Assembly (NCBI GenBank): GCA_900547295.1
Contig: URGK01000077.1
Location: forward strand, 1 to 12,710
DNA: 12,710 nt
From: an uncultured Eubacteriales bacterium
GTDB taxonomy: Bacteria > Bacillota > Clostridia > Peptostreptococcales > Anaerovoracaceae
Direction of reading: 5' to 3'
Shown here: positions 1 to 6,463 of the stretch, piece after piece
Layout of the letters: each line of letters starts with the position of its first letter
Numbering within the stretch: the first letter of the stretch is position 1
Program-made: the position numbers and the translations under genes
Notes under the pieces: model-generated
Databases searched by the model: none
What the model saw: only the letters and a program-made list of their open reading frames with translations
What the model was told of the DNA's origin: nothing

Positions 1-791
1 GTGCTTGCAGGTATTCCCGCAGCAGATGCGGCCTGTATTACAAATGCCGATGAAAGCTGTGCCGCAAGTCCTGTTGTCTTTTCGAGTCTGACAAGACCCT
101 TGCCCATAGTATCTATTATTCTGAAGCCGCCTATCGATGTGCCTGCCGCAATGGCAAGAGCGCATACTATTTTAATTACAGGCGGTATGCTATCATTATC
201 ACACAGTATTCCTCTGCCTGCAAGGGCTAAAGTAATTATTCCCATAGTTTTCTGAGCATCGTTTTCTCCGTGTGAAAACGCAACAAAGGCAGAAGCCACT
301 ATCTGCATTATCCTGTTTTCCTTTTTTATAAATAAAGATGCCAGCGCGCCTGCTGCAAAGCCTGCCGGAGGACATAAAAACAATGGAAGCACCACTTTTA
401 AGACTAGGTTTTTCCAAAGCACGGCGTCCGTACTTCCCGTAAAAATAACCGAAGCTCCTATCAGCGCCCCTATAAGCGCGTGGGAGGAGCTTGCCGGCAT
501 ACCCAGATACCACGTAAACAGATTCCATATTATCGCCGCAATAAGCGCGGCTATTATTGTATATTCGTCGATTGCAGCCGATATAAGCTCTCCTGATATT
601 GTCCTTGCTACGTTTTCACTTGCAAAGGCTCCGAGCAGATTCATAACAGCCGCAAGCGCCACAGCCCTTCCCGCAGACAAGGCCCCTGTATGAATTGAAA
701 CCGCTATTGCATTGGCAGTATCGTGAAATCCGTTTATAAATTCAAAGCCCAAAGCGACTGTAATTAAAATCAGCAAAGCAAGACCCGGCAT
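1..791 (-). CDS. pit: PiT-family inorganic phosphate permease (3' end cut by window edge)
   Basis: Membrane permease of the PiT family, which takes up inorganic phosphate (as metal phosphate) driven by cation symport. Reading the minus strand from the ATG at 789-791 gives 263 uninterrupted codons to the edge. Both signature repeats of the family are visible: GFHDTANAIA at residues 21-30 and FSHGENDAQK at 172-181, each in hydrophobic surroundings, with MPASSSHALIGA around 98-109. Full-length members have about 330 residues, so roughly the last fifth is missing. The start is supported by TTAGGAG six bases upstream; this site overlaps the TAG stop of the preceding catalase-related gene, so translation is probably coupled. 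No DUF47/PhoU-like partner gene is seen on the upstream side; one could lie beyond the edge. Family assignment is firm; the transported ion is inferred from the family. Confidence 0.93.
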   Translation of the reverse strand, partial: MPGLALLILITVALGFEFINGFHDTANAIAVSIHTGALSAGRAVALAAVMNLLGAFASENVARTISGELISAAIDEYTIIAALIAAIIWNLFTWYLGMPASSSHALIGALIGASVIFTGSTDAVLWKNLVLKVVLPLFLCPPAGFAAGALASLFIKKENRIMQIVASAFVAFSHGENDAQKTMGIITLALAGRGILCDNDSIPPVIKIVCALAIAAGTSIGGFRIIDTMGKGLVRLEKTTGLAAQLSSAFVIQAASAAGIPAS

Positions 792-800
792 TGATTTCTC

Positions 801-983
801 CTAATCTGTTTTTTCCGCCAGCGTATGCGCAAGTTCCCTGTCTATCTCTCCCATAAGCGCTATTATCCTTTCTTTAAGGGCATCGTTAAGAAAAAATATG
901 CTCTCGCAGAGATTAGCTGTAAAATGCTCTTTTTCTTCGGCGGTCATTGAATAATATTCTGCTCTTGCCTGATTTATGCTCAT
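801..983 (-). CDS. Stand-alone catalase-related C-terminal domain protein (60 aa)
   Basis: A 60-residue protein that matches the catalase-related domain normally found at the C-terminus of long monofunctional catalases. The pattern QA..YYSMTAEEKEHF....L.......ALKERI......D.EL...LAE follows that helical domain nearly end to end. Here it is a separate gene placed directly after the catalase-like core: the core's TAA stop and this ATG share one base (TAATG). It is not simply the tail of a frameshifted gene, because a perfect AGGAGG lies eight to nine bases before the ATG, inside the last codons of the core gene. The wrapping and linker region that separates core and tail in ordinary catalases is absent. 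I infer that the two products associate and are made in a fixed ratio by translational coupling. The domain match is by eye and the function is unknown. Confidence 0.75.
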   Translation of the reverse strand: MSINQARAEYYSMTAEEKEHFTANLCESIFFLNDALKERIIALMGEIDRELAHTLAEKTD

Positions 984-1933
984 TAAAAACGACCTCCTCT
1001 CTGCCTGCCGCAGTTTGAAAAAAGAAATGCTATTCCCTCTGAAAGCTCATCCTTTTCAAGCTCTATGCCACTAATTAGATTAAAAGGCGTAAACGCAATG
1101 CTGTCCACCTCGTTTATATGGTCTGCGGGTCTGCCTGTAAGCCTGAGTCTACCTGCCGGAATATACCGGCCCGCGCCTTCCTCACAAATCTCGGTATGGG
1201 AATATTCGCAGCTCTTATTACAGGCTGTATCCGAAAGCTGCACTTGAAGCTCGAATTCGGGGTAGTTTTTCTTGTCTATTCTGTCATATAAATCTGCTCT
1301 GCAGCAGTCTCTGTCGTAGCCTGCAAGAAACTCCGCTTCTGAAGCAGTTATGGTTTCCTCACCGCAGAGCGGTATCCAGCGGTATCTGACCGAATAATCT
1401 CTGCCCTCACTGTTAATCCATTTTGATGAAAAAAAGCTGTAATACCTTTGTTTCACATAGTATTTAACAGTTCCTCTGTCCGAATAAAGGTAGATTATAA
1501 GGCTGAGGCTTTCGGGATTATCTGCAACAAACTGCCAGAGCCTGCTTTCATCTCTCGTATTTGAATCCGCACTCTCTCCCAGCGCCTCCAGCAGACCCTG
1601 CAGCTTTTCAAGCCTGTTTATGTAAAACACGGGGAAGCTTTGACACAGTAAATCATAATGACCCTCACCTGTAAAAAACCTTGTAAACATCCCCCTTATA
1701 TCCCTCACAGAGTCGGCTCCGCCTGCTTTTTCACACATCGGGGCAAACTTGACAAAACATTCCGAGGGCTCTGCATTATCGCCTAAAAATTCCGCGCAGG
1801 TGCAGTCTGCAAAGGAAGCATAGGGTGTAAATACTCCGTAGGCGCCGGCAGACTTCTGAAAATATGCGGGGAGGATTTTTCCTCTGTTTATGTATTCTTC
1901 AAGTCTGCTAAGTAATAAAAAATCTGCCATCAT
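983..1933 (-). CDS. Catalase-fold protein lacking haem and catalytic residues
   Basis: The 316 residues follow the monofunctional haem catalase core in order: SAGAYGVFTP (28-37, normally GAHGYFEV), GGADSVRDIRG (71-81), GHYDLLCQSFPVFYI (91-105), NPESLSLIIYLYSDRG (139-154), KWINSEG (171-177), DLYDRIDKKNYPEFELQVQ (214-232), and HINEVDSIAFTPFNLISGIE (272-291). The key sites differ. The distal His of VVHA aligns with Phe25, the NN of GNNTPVFF is Gln98-Ser99, the RFST arginine is Lys62, and the haem-ligating Tyr of RLFSY falls at Asn307. The segment normally reading FDPFDLTKVWPH is replaced by a short insert with Cys238, Cys242 and Cys250; there are 12 Cys in total. H2O2 dismutation by the usual mechanism is therefore unlikely. 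The start is ATG-ATG at 1933, with TTAGGAG eight bases upstream in a hairpin loop. It is followed by the separate catalase-related domain gene and pit, and preceded by dut. The fold assignment is strong; the role is unknown (scaffold, thiol or metal binding are guesses). Confidence 0.85.
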   Translation of the reverse strand: MMADFLLLSRLEEYINRGKILPAYFQKSAGAYGVFTPYASFADCTCAEFLGDNAEPSECFVKFAPMCEKAGGADSVRDIRGMFTRFFTGEGHYDLLCQSFPVFYINRLEKLQGLLEALGESADSNTRDESRLWQFVADNPESLSLIIYLYSDRGTVKYYVKQRYYSFFSSKWINSEGRDYSVRYRWIPLCGEETITASEAEFLAGYDRDCCRADLYDRIDKKNYPEFELQVQLSDTACNKSCEYSHTEICEEGAGRYIPAGRLRLTGRPADHINEVDSIAFTPFNLISGIELEKDELSEGIAFLFSNCGRQRGGRF

Positions 1934-1962
1934 ATATCACTCTCCTAAGGTAATATATGATG
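1928..1962 (-). promoter_or_regulatory. Hairpin around the start codon of the catalase-like gene
   Basis: On the minus-strand transcript, CATCATATATTAC (1962-1950) pairs with GTGATATATGATG (1940-1928), a 13-bp stem with one G-U wobble. The nine-base loop is CTTAGGAGA. The loop holds the Shine-Dalgarno and the 3' arm holds the tandem ATG-ATG start. The DNA is also a near-perfect palindrome, so it could equally be a protein-binding operator. Position and geometry favour translational control (ribosome, RNA-binding protein or temperature), but this is inference. The AU-rich stem is only moderately stable. Confidence 0.55.
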
Positions 1963-1980
1963 ACAGTCCTGTTTTCGTTA

Positions 1981-2409
1981 TTATACTCCTGTATGTCCGA
2001 AGCCGCCGCCTCCGCGCTCTGTATCCGAAAGCTCCTCCGAAAGCTCCCACTGCGCTGTTTCATATGAGGCAATTACCATCTGGGCAATTCTGTCACCGTC
2101 ATTAACGGTGAAGCTCTCATCTCCCCAGTTGATAAGAGGAACTTTAATCTCGCCTCTGTAGTCGCTGTCGATAGTGCCTATGCCGTTGACAAGCCCTATG
2201 CCGTTTTTAATGGCAAGACCTGACCTTGCTCTTATCTGCGCTTCAAAGCCTGCCGGGATTTCTGTAAAAAGCCCTGTAGGTATCAGCGCTCTTTGGCCTG
2301 GCTCTATGGTAACAGGCTCTCTCAAAAATGCTCTTATATCCATACCTGCGGCCCCTGCTGTTTCATACGAGGGAAGTATTCCTGATATACTTCTTATCTT
2401 AATTTTCAT
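1981..2409 (-). CDS. dut: Deoxyuridine 5'-triphosphate nucleotidohydrolase (dUTPase)
   Basis: Trimeric dUTPase, which hydrolyses dUTP to dUMP and pyrophosphate, keeping uracil out of DNA and supplying dUMP for thymidylate synthesis. All five conserved motifs of the trimeric family are present in 142 residues, the usual length: AAGMDIRA (19-26), RSGLAIKNGIG (62-72), GTIDSDYRGEI (77-87, with the catalytic Asp and Tyr), GDRIAQMVI (105-113) and the C-terminal glycine-rich arm RGGGGFGHTG (131-140) that closes over the substrate. Motif 1 has Met where Tyr is common. The start ATG lies three bases after the TAG stop of the M16 peptidase gene, with AAAGGAA upstream, so the two are cotranscribed and probably coupled. 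The M16–dut pairing is a familiar Firmicute arrangement. Confidence 0.95.
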   Translation of the reverse strand: MKIKIRSISGILPSYETAGAAGMDIRAFLREPVTIEPGQRALIPTGLFTEIPAGFEAQIRARSGLAIKNGIGLVNGIGTIDSDYRGEIKVPLINWGDESFTVNDGDRIAQMVIASYETAQWELSEELSDTERGGGGFGHTGV

Positions 2410-2412
2410 AGT

Positions 2413-3663
2413 CTATTCCTTTATATATTTTTCGACGTCTGTTTCCTTATCGGATATTACTACTGCGGAATAATTGTCAAAATCATAGATAAGTGATGCT
2501 GTCTCATTGATATCTGCTAAAGTCACTCTGTCGATTTTACCTATAACCTCCTCCGGCGTGTTTATTCTGCCGCTCAATGTAAGGTTTCGGCCTATGTTAA
2601 ACATTCTGCCGTTTACGTTTTCCATGCCGAAAATATAGCTGCCTTTGAGCTGTGATTTTGATATTTCAAGCTCATCTGCCGTAATTCCCTTGTTTTTGAG
2701 GATTTTGAGTTCCTCCTCTATACCCTTGATTGCAGCATAAATCTTATCATGGCTTACTCCCGCATATATATTATAGTAGCCTGTGTGTATGAAAGAACTT
2801 GCTATTGAGTATACGGAATATGCAAGACCCTTTTCCTCTCTGATGTTCTGGAAAAGTCTTGAACTCATGCTGCCGCCCATTATATTGTTGAGCAGTGAAA
2901 GAGCGTAAAATCTCTCGTCATCTCTGGCTATGCCTATGGTTCCAAGACAGATATGGCTCTGTTCGATATCCTTGACCTTGGAACGATAATGCGGTCTGTA
3001 GGAAATATCCGAATACTCTATATGCTCTTTGGTTCTGGCGAATTTGTCAAATCTGCCGTCAAATACTGAAACCAGCTGCCCCTCATCGAAATTGCCCGCA
3101 ACAGAAACAACTATGCTGTCGGTTGTATACTGCTCGCTGATATATTTCTTTATTACATCACGGTCTATCCCCGCCAGCGTTTCCTGAGTACCTATAATGG
3201 ATTTGGCAAGAGGATTGCCGTCAAATACCAGTTCCCATATAATATCGTGAGCATCATCTTCGGGAGAGTCCTCTATCATTTTCATTTCTTCATATATTAC
3301 CATACGCTCCTTATCCATCTCCACAGGGTCAAACTGTGAATTAAGAAACATATCCAGCAGTATGTCAGCCGCCTTGTCGATATTCTCCGACAGGGTTTTG
3401 ATATAGTAGCAGGTTGCCTCCTTGCCTGTAAATGCATTTATCTGCCCTGCAATTCTGTCTGCATCTGCCGCTATCTCTTTGGCGCTTCTGTTGTCTGTAC
3501 CCTTGAAAAGCATATGCTCTATATAGTGGGATACGCCTGAAATCTCCGGCTGCTCGTTTACTGCGCCGGCTTTAACCCATATACCTATGGCTGCCGATTT
3601 GACGTATGGTATCTCCTCCATTACAAGTCTTGCTCCGCAGCTTAAATCTCTTACTTTAATCAT
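2413..3663 (-). CDS. M16 family zinc metallopeptidase (insulinase/processing-peptidase type)
   Basis: A 416-residue M16 peptidase, a one-chain member of about the usual size (two M16 half-domains). The inverted zinc motif HxxEH is intact as His46-Tyr-Ile-Glu49-His50, and the third ligand is Glu126, 76 residues later, the normal spacing. The C-terminal half carries the substrate-holding stretch GGSMSSRLFQNIREEKGLAYS that marks active processing-peptidase-like members. I chose the ATG at 3663 (MIKVRDLSCG), with AGG seven bases upstream. The frame stays open to a TTG at 3702, but that extension overlaps the preceding gene and has no better ribosome site. It is likely a cytoplasmic or membrane-associated protease related to Bacillus MlpA/YmxG; its substrate is unknown. 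It sits in the operon between the small membrane protein and dut. Confidence 0.9.
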   Translation of the reverse strand: MIKVRDLSCGARLVMEEIPYVKSAAIGIWVKAGAVNEQPEISGVSHYIEHMLFKGTDNRSAKEIAADADRIAGQINAFTGKEATCYYIKTLSENIDKAADILLDMFLNSQFDPVEMDKERMVIYEEMKMIEDSPEDDAHDIIWELVFDGNPLAKSIIGTQETLAGIDRDVIKKYISEQYTTDSIVVSVAGNFDEGQLVSVFDGRFDKFARTKEHIEYSDISYRPHYRSKVKDIEQSHICLGTIGIARDDERFYALSLLNNIMGGSMSSRLFQNIREEKGLAYSVYSIASSFIHTGYYNIYAGVSHDKIYAAIKGIEEELKILKNKGITADELEISKSQLKGSYIFGMENVNGRMFNIGRNLTLSGRINTPEEVIGKIDRVTLADINETASLIYDFDNYSAVVISDKETDVEKYIKE

Positions 3664-3670
3664 AATAAAC

Positions 3671-3913
3671 CTATGACCTGTTCTTTTTGAAAAAGGCCGC
3701 AATTTCCTTTCTGTATAATATTATGGCTATCGCCGCCGCGATTATTACAAGTGCAATCGTACCGGCCGTCCTGCCAAAAAACCTGTCTACCATTTCGGTA
3801 ACGAACATGACAGCAGCAAAGAGTAAAATTACGGAAACAAATATCGCAAGGCTTGCGCGTTTGTACACTCTGCTGTCATTGTCCTGCTTCTCTTTGTTGT
3901 CAATTCTTTTCAT
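3671..3913 (-). CDS. Small two-helix membrane protein, unknown function
   Basis: An 80-residue protein with a charged N-terminus (about residues 1-20, many Lys, Asp and Arg), two predicted transmembrane helices (about 21-43 and 49-67) joined by a short loop with DRFFGR, and a basic tail ending in KKNRS. Charge distribution suggests both ends lie in the cytoplasm. I do not recognise a family. Translation is well supported: AAAGGAGAG stands about eight bases before the ATG at 3913. It is the first gene of the leftward operon, eight bases before the M16 peptidase, and downstream of a likely extended -10 promoter in the divergent intergenic region. Confidence 0.75.
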   Translation of the reverse strand: MKRIDNKEKQDNDSRVYKRASLAIFVSVILLFAAVMFVTEMVDRFFGRTAGTIALVIIAAAIAIILYRKEIAAFFKKNRS

Positions 3914-3943
3914 TTCGCCGCTCTCCTTTTAAACAACAAGGTT

Positions 3944-3972
3944 ATTGTAACACATTTTTGGATTTATTCATA
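3944..3972 (-). promoter_or_regulatory. Probable sigma-A promoter (extended -10) of the leftward operon
   Basis: On the minus strand, TGT-TACAAT (the -10 hexamer at 3949-3944, with an extended TG) lies about 30 bases before the start of the small membrane protein gene. The -35 position 17 bases upstream (3972-3967, TATGAA) is poor, as is common with extended -10 promoters. It would drive the small membrane protein, M16 peptidase, dut, catalase-like genes and pit as one transcript. Confidence 0.45.
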
Positions 3973-3991
3973 TACTACTTTAGATAAAGTA
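3969..3991 (+). promoter_or_regulatory. Probable promoter and palindromic operator of the cysteine-rich gene
   Basis: CATATACTA (3969-3977) fits the -10 form CATAnnnTA of sporulation sigma-K/sigma-E promoters and also holds TATACT, a 5/6 sigma-A -10. AC dinucleotides lie 15 to 17 bases upstream, near the -35 spacing of sigma-K. Overlapping it is a perfect inverted repeat, TACTTTA-GA-TAAAGTA (3976-3991), placed where transcription would start. The downstream ATG at 4012 has the perfect site AAAGGAGGT at 3997-4005. Which sigma factor is used cannot be decided from the sequence. Confidence 0.4.
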
Positions 3992-4011
3992 CTATAAAAG
4001 GAGGTATTTAT

Positions 4012-5049
4012 ATGAGCTGTTTCGGTGGAAGATTATCACCGGATATGTATCAGAACTGCTGTAATGCCAATACACTCTGTGAATTTGACGGAAATCTTGA
4101 AAATGTCGTTACCGAGCCTATATATGTACAGAAAGTATATGATGCGGTGCTGTTTAATCTGCAGGGTATGCGCACTGTGACAAATCAGGCTTTTTCACCG
4201 GCAATTCCCGAAGGACACAGAGTTAAAAGAGTAATAGACATAAGATGCAGAAGATTTTTCAATCCGGAAAACATAGAAGATCCTGCAAATTTAAAGCTTA
4301 ATCTTGATACTACAATTTCAGGCGCAACATTCCTGCAAAATCCCGGCGGAAAAGATCTGCAGGTAGTCGGAGCTGACGGTACATTTTCTGAAAAGATCCT
4401 GTATGCCAACACTTCAGACTGTGACGACAAATGTATGGGTACGCCGATTTTCGGAACCCAGAACATAAAAATCACAGGAGATGTAATTGTGGAAATGGAT
4501 CTGCTGCTGTGCGACAGATGCAACAACGAGTCTGTTTTTACGGTCTGCGCGCAGGTTAACATAGCTACAAAGCAGCAGCCGCTGGTACTTACAAACTTCT
4601 TTGAAATCTGTATGCCAAGTACTTCAGATACTGCATTCCTGCCAAGGTTTACGGAGTTTTGCAACAGCGCGTGTGAAACAAGACTTGCGACAAACAACAT
4701 GGGCAGAGACCTGTGTATTTCTCCTTGCGGAGATGTATCCGGAAACCTTATCATCGCTCTGTGCGTAACATGTGAAAAGAAAATCGTTGTACCTGTGCAG
4801 ATGTGTGTACTGTCAACAGGTATGGTTCAGCTTTCCCCTCAGGCCAACACAATATGCACCACATTCCCTACTCTGTTCCCTCATCAGATTAAGGAAAGCG
4901 ACACTATCGAAAACTGCGGAGAAATCTGCGCAGATGATTTTGAGGACGAATGCGACCCTTGCGGCAGAAAGCACAATGACTGCTGTGACGAATGCTGCGA
5001 GGACCCTTGCGATCCTTGCCGCGATCATCACCACAGACCTAGAAGATAA
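4012..5049 (+). CDS. Cysteine-rich protein, possible spore coat/exosporium or cell-surface protein
   Basis: A 345-residue protein with 29 cysteines and no evident signal peptide or transmembrane helix. It starts MSCFGG and has a body of alternating hydrophobic, beta-like segments (for example VTEPIYVQKVYDAVLFNLQG, and ITGDVIVEMDLLLCDRC). It ends in a low-complexity tail of about 30 residues built on DPC and CC repeats (DECDPC, NDCCDECC, EDPCDPC), followed by a His/Arg cluster. Cysteine-rich bodies with such tails are typical of disulfide-linked or metal-binding clostridial spore-surface proteins, and the promoter can be read as sigma-K-like. I do not recognise a named family, so the spore role is inference. 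It is the only plus-strand gene here, monocistronic, with a perfect Shine-Dalgarno seven bases before the ATG and a terminator right after the stop. Confidence 0.8.
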   Translation: MSCFGGRLSPDMYQNCCNANTLCEFDGNLENVVTEPIYVQKVYDAVLFNLQGMRTVTNQAFSPAIPEGHRVKRVIDIRCRRFFNPENIEDPANLKLNLDTTISGATFLQNPGGKDLQVVGADGTFSEKILYANTSDCDDKCMGTPIFGTQNIKITGDVIVEMDLLLCDRCNNESVFTVCAQVNIATKQQPLVLTNFFEICMPSTSDTAFLPRFTEFCNSACETRLATNNMGRDLCISPCGDVSGNLIIALCVTCEKKIVVPVQMCVLSTGMVQLSPQANTICTTFPTLFPHQIKESDTIENCGEICADDFEDECDPCGRKHNDCCDECCEDPCDPCRDHHHRPRR

Positions 5050-5054
5050 AATTT

Positions 5055-5084
5055 CAGGGATATCAGACGCACCTGATATCCCTG
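5055..5084. terminator. Bidirectional intrinsic terminator between convergent genes
   Basis: A perfect 12-bp stem, CAGGGATATCAG (5055-5066) with CTGATATCCCTG (5073-5084), and the six-base loop ACGCAC. It fits exactly between the stop of the cysteine-rich gene (5049) and the stop of the alcohol dehydrogenase gene (5089). On the plus strand it is followed by TCAGTTATATTTTT, and on the minus strand by AAATTTTATCTTCT. The T-rich tracts are broken but present both ways, so it probably ends both transcripts. Confidence 0.85.
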
Positions 5085-5088
5085 TCAG

Positions 5089-6282
5089 TTATATTTTTCC
5101 TCTTATTTTGTCTATGGCCTTTCTGAAATCAGCCTCGTTCCAGATAACAGGTACGGGATATACAGGGTTTGCCTCCGCTATAGCCCATTTAATCATCTTA
5201 GGAATATCCTCGTCCTTTATCTCAAGATGCTCAGGAATATCCATATCTTTGTTCATCTGTCTGATTGCGCCGATAAAATTCTCTGCTTTCTCTCTGTCGC
5301 TGTTTCCTGAAATATCGGCAGCATCTGCAAGCTCTGCAAGCGGCTTATACACAGCTTTTCCGTAAAGCTCCAGTATATGCGGCAGTATAACCGCGTTGGC
5401 AAGTCCGTGAGGAGTGCCGTACAATCCGCCAAGTGTATGAGCTATGGCATGCACATATCCGACGCACGAACGTGTAAAGGCTACACCCGCTTCATAAGAA
5501 GCCTCCAGCATTTTTTCTCTTGCAGCAATCTCATCACCGTCCCTGTAAACCTGCGGAAGATACCTGAAAATAAGTCTGACAGCGTATTTTGCTCCTCTGT
5601 CTGTGGGACCGCTGAATATGTTGGTATATGCTTCGACAGCGTGAGTCAGAGCATCCATGCCTGTTGTCGCAGTCAGATGCTTTGGCATATTCACTGTAAG
5701 ACACGGATCCAAAACAGCCACATCAGGTATGAGCTTAGGGTCGTTTATAGTGAACTTGTGATGTTCATTTTCGTCTGTTATAACGGAGGCAACCGTAGCC
5801 TCGCTTCCTGTACCTGCTGTTGTAGGTACTGCAAAGAACACCGGAGTTTTCTTTTTTACCCTGAACATTCCCGCCATACTCATAATGCTTAAAGTTGGAT
5901 TTGACACCCTTGCCCCTATAGCCTTAGCGCAGTCCATAGGTGAGCCGCCTCCAAAAGCAACTATGGCCCGACATTTGTTTTCTCGGTAAATGTCATAGCC
6001 TTCCTCAACGTTTGCAGTCGTGGGGTTGTTCTGAGTCCTGTTATATATGCTGTATTTAATGCCGTTTTTGTCAAAGGACTCGTACATGCTGTCTGCAAGC
6101 CCTCTCTTGCTGATGTTAGGGCCTGTTACAACCAGCACGTTGTCAATACCCCTTGCCAGAATATTGTAGGCAAGGGTACCGCAGCTGCCTGCGCCTTTGA
6201 CAAGCTCAGGTCTCCTCCACTTTATAAAGGCCTTGCCTATATAAAGAAAAACCTGTGCAATTCTGCATTCAAATTTATTCAT
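5089..6282 (-). CDS. Iron-containing alcohol dehydrogenase (group III)
   Basis: NAD(P)-dependent dehydrogenase of the iron-activated family, which interconverts alcohols and aldehydes or ketones. Its 397 residues match the usual length. It has the nucleotide-binding GGGSPMDCAKAIG (111-123), PTTAGTGSEAT (153-163), and a complete metal site: Asp210 and His214 in GMDALTHAVEAY, His278 in VHAIAHTLGG and His292 in GTPHGLANA, with His282 also conserved; the 14-residue spacing of His278 and His292 is as in E. coli FucO. The substrate cannot be told (butanol, 1,3-propanediol, lactaldehyde and others are possible). It is monocistronic: it has its own promoter at 6324-6352 and a terminator just after the stop. 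The ATG at 6282 has GAGAGG about 12 bases upstream, slightly far. In an anaerobe it would serve redox balance during fermentation. Confidence 0.92.
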   Translation of the reverse strand: MNKFECRIAQVFLYIGKAFIKWRRPELVKGAGSCGTLAYNILARGIDNVLVVTGPNISKRGLADSMYESFDKNGIKYSIYNRTQNNPTTANVEEGYDIYRENKCRAIVAFGGGSPMDCAKAIGARVSNPTLSIMSMAGMFRVKKKTPVFFAVPTTAGTGSEATVASVITDENEHHKFTINDPKLIPDVAVLDPCLTVNMPKHLTATTGMDALTHAVEAYTNIFSGPTDRGAKYAVRLIFRYLPQVYRDGDEIAAREKMLEASYEAGVAFTRSCVGYVHAIAHTLGGLYGTPHGLANAVILPHILELYGKAVYKPLAELADAADISGNSDREKAENFIGAIRQMNKDMDIPEHLEIKDEDIPKMIKWAIAEANPVYPVPVIWNEADFRKAIDKIRGKI

Positions 6283-6319
6283 AAAGCTTCATATCCTCTC
6301 ATCGTCATATAGTCACGAC

Positions 6320-6352
6320 CCTAATTATACTAATTAAGGCTTGCAATTTCAA
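6320..6352 (-). promoter_or_regulatory. Sigma-A promoter of the alcohol dehydrogenase, with overlapping palindrome
   Basis: On the minus strand, TTGAAA (6352-6347), a 17-base spacer and a perfect TATAAT (6329-6324) form a near-consensus promoter about 40 bases before the start codon. A near-palindrome, CCTAATTA-TAC-TAATTAAGG (6320-6339, one extra base in one arm), covers the -10, a good place for a repressor. It does not look like the TTGTTAA..TTAACAA site of Rex. The rest of the 181-base gap holds the terminator of the upstream transcript and nothing else I can support. Confidence 0.75.
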
Positions 6353-6415
6353 CCTTACATGTCAAATCCAGCACTTTAGTCCATCGTATATCTAAAATAT
6401 GTACCTTACAATTAC

Positions 6416-6448
6416 AAAAATAGAGAGAAACCGTTATGATTTCTCTCT
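6416..6448 (-). terminator. Intrinsic terminator after the ispH–rpsA gene
   Basis: On the minus strand, AGAGAGAAA (6448-6440) pairs perfectly with TTTCTCTCT (6430-6422) around a nine-base loop, followed by ATTTTTG (6421-6415). It starts 15 bases after the TAA stop at 6464. The stem is AG/CT-rich with a proper U tract, so this is a good Rho-independent terminator, ending the coaBC-to-rpsA gene group. Confidence 0.85.
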
Positions 6449-6463
6449 GAATGCTCGGAAATA

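Noticed and set aside
1928..1962. PerR or Fur box at the catalase-like gene
   Set aside because: The palindrome does not fit TTATAATnATTATAA or the GATAATGATAATCATTATC pattern, and an RNA hairpin over the start codon explains it better.
4185..4754. A 189-codon open frame antisense to the cysteine-rich gene
   Set aside because: No ribosome binding site, no recognisable motif, and it lies fully inside a well-supported gene; it is the complement of Cys- and Thr-rich codons.
4772..5892. Two plus-strand open frames across the terminator and inside the alcohol dehydrogenase gene
   Set aside because: They run through the 12-bp terminator stem or opposite conserved dehydrogenase motifs and look like shadows of real genes.
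6360..6365. TTGACA on the minus strand upstream of the alcohol dehydrogenase promoter
   Set aside because: The position 17 bases downstream reads AAGCCT, not a -10 box; the TTGAAA/TATAAT pair fits far better.
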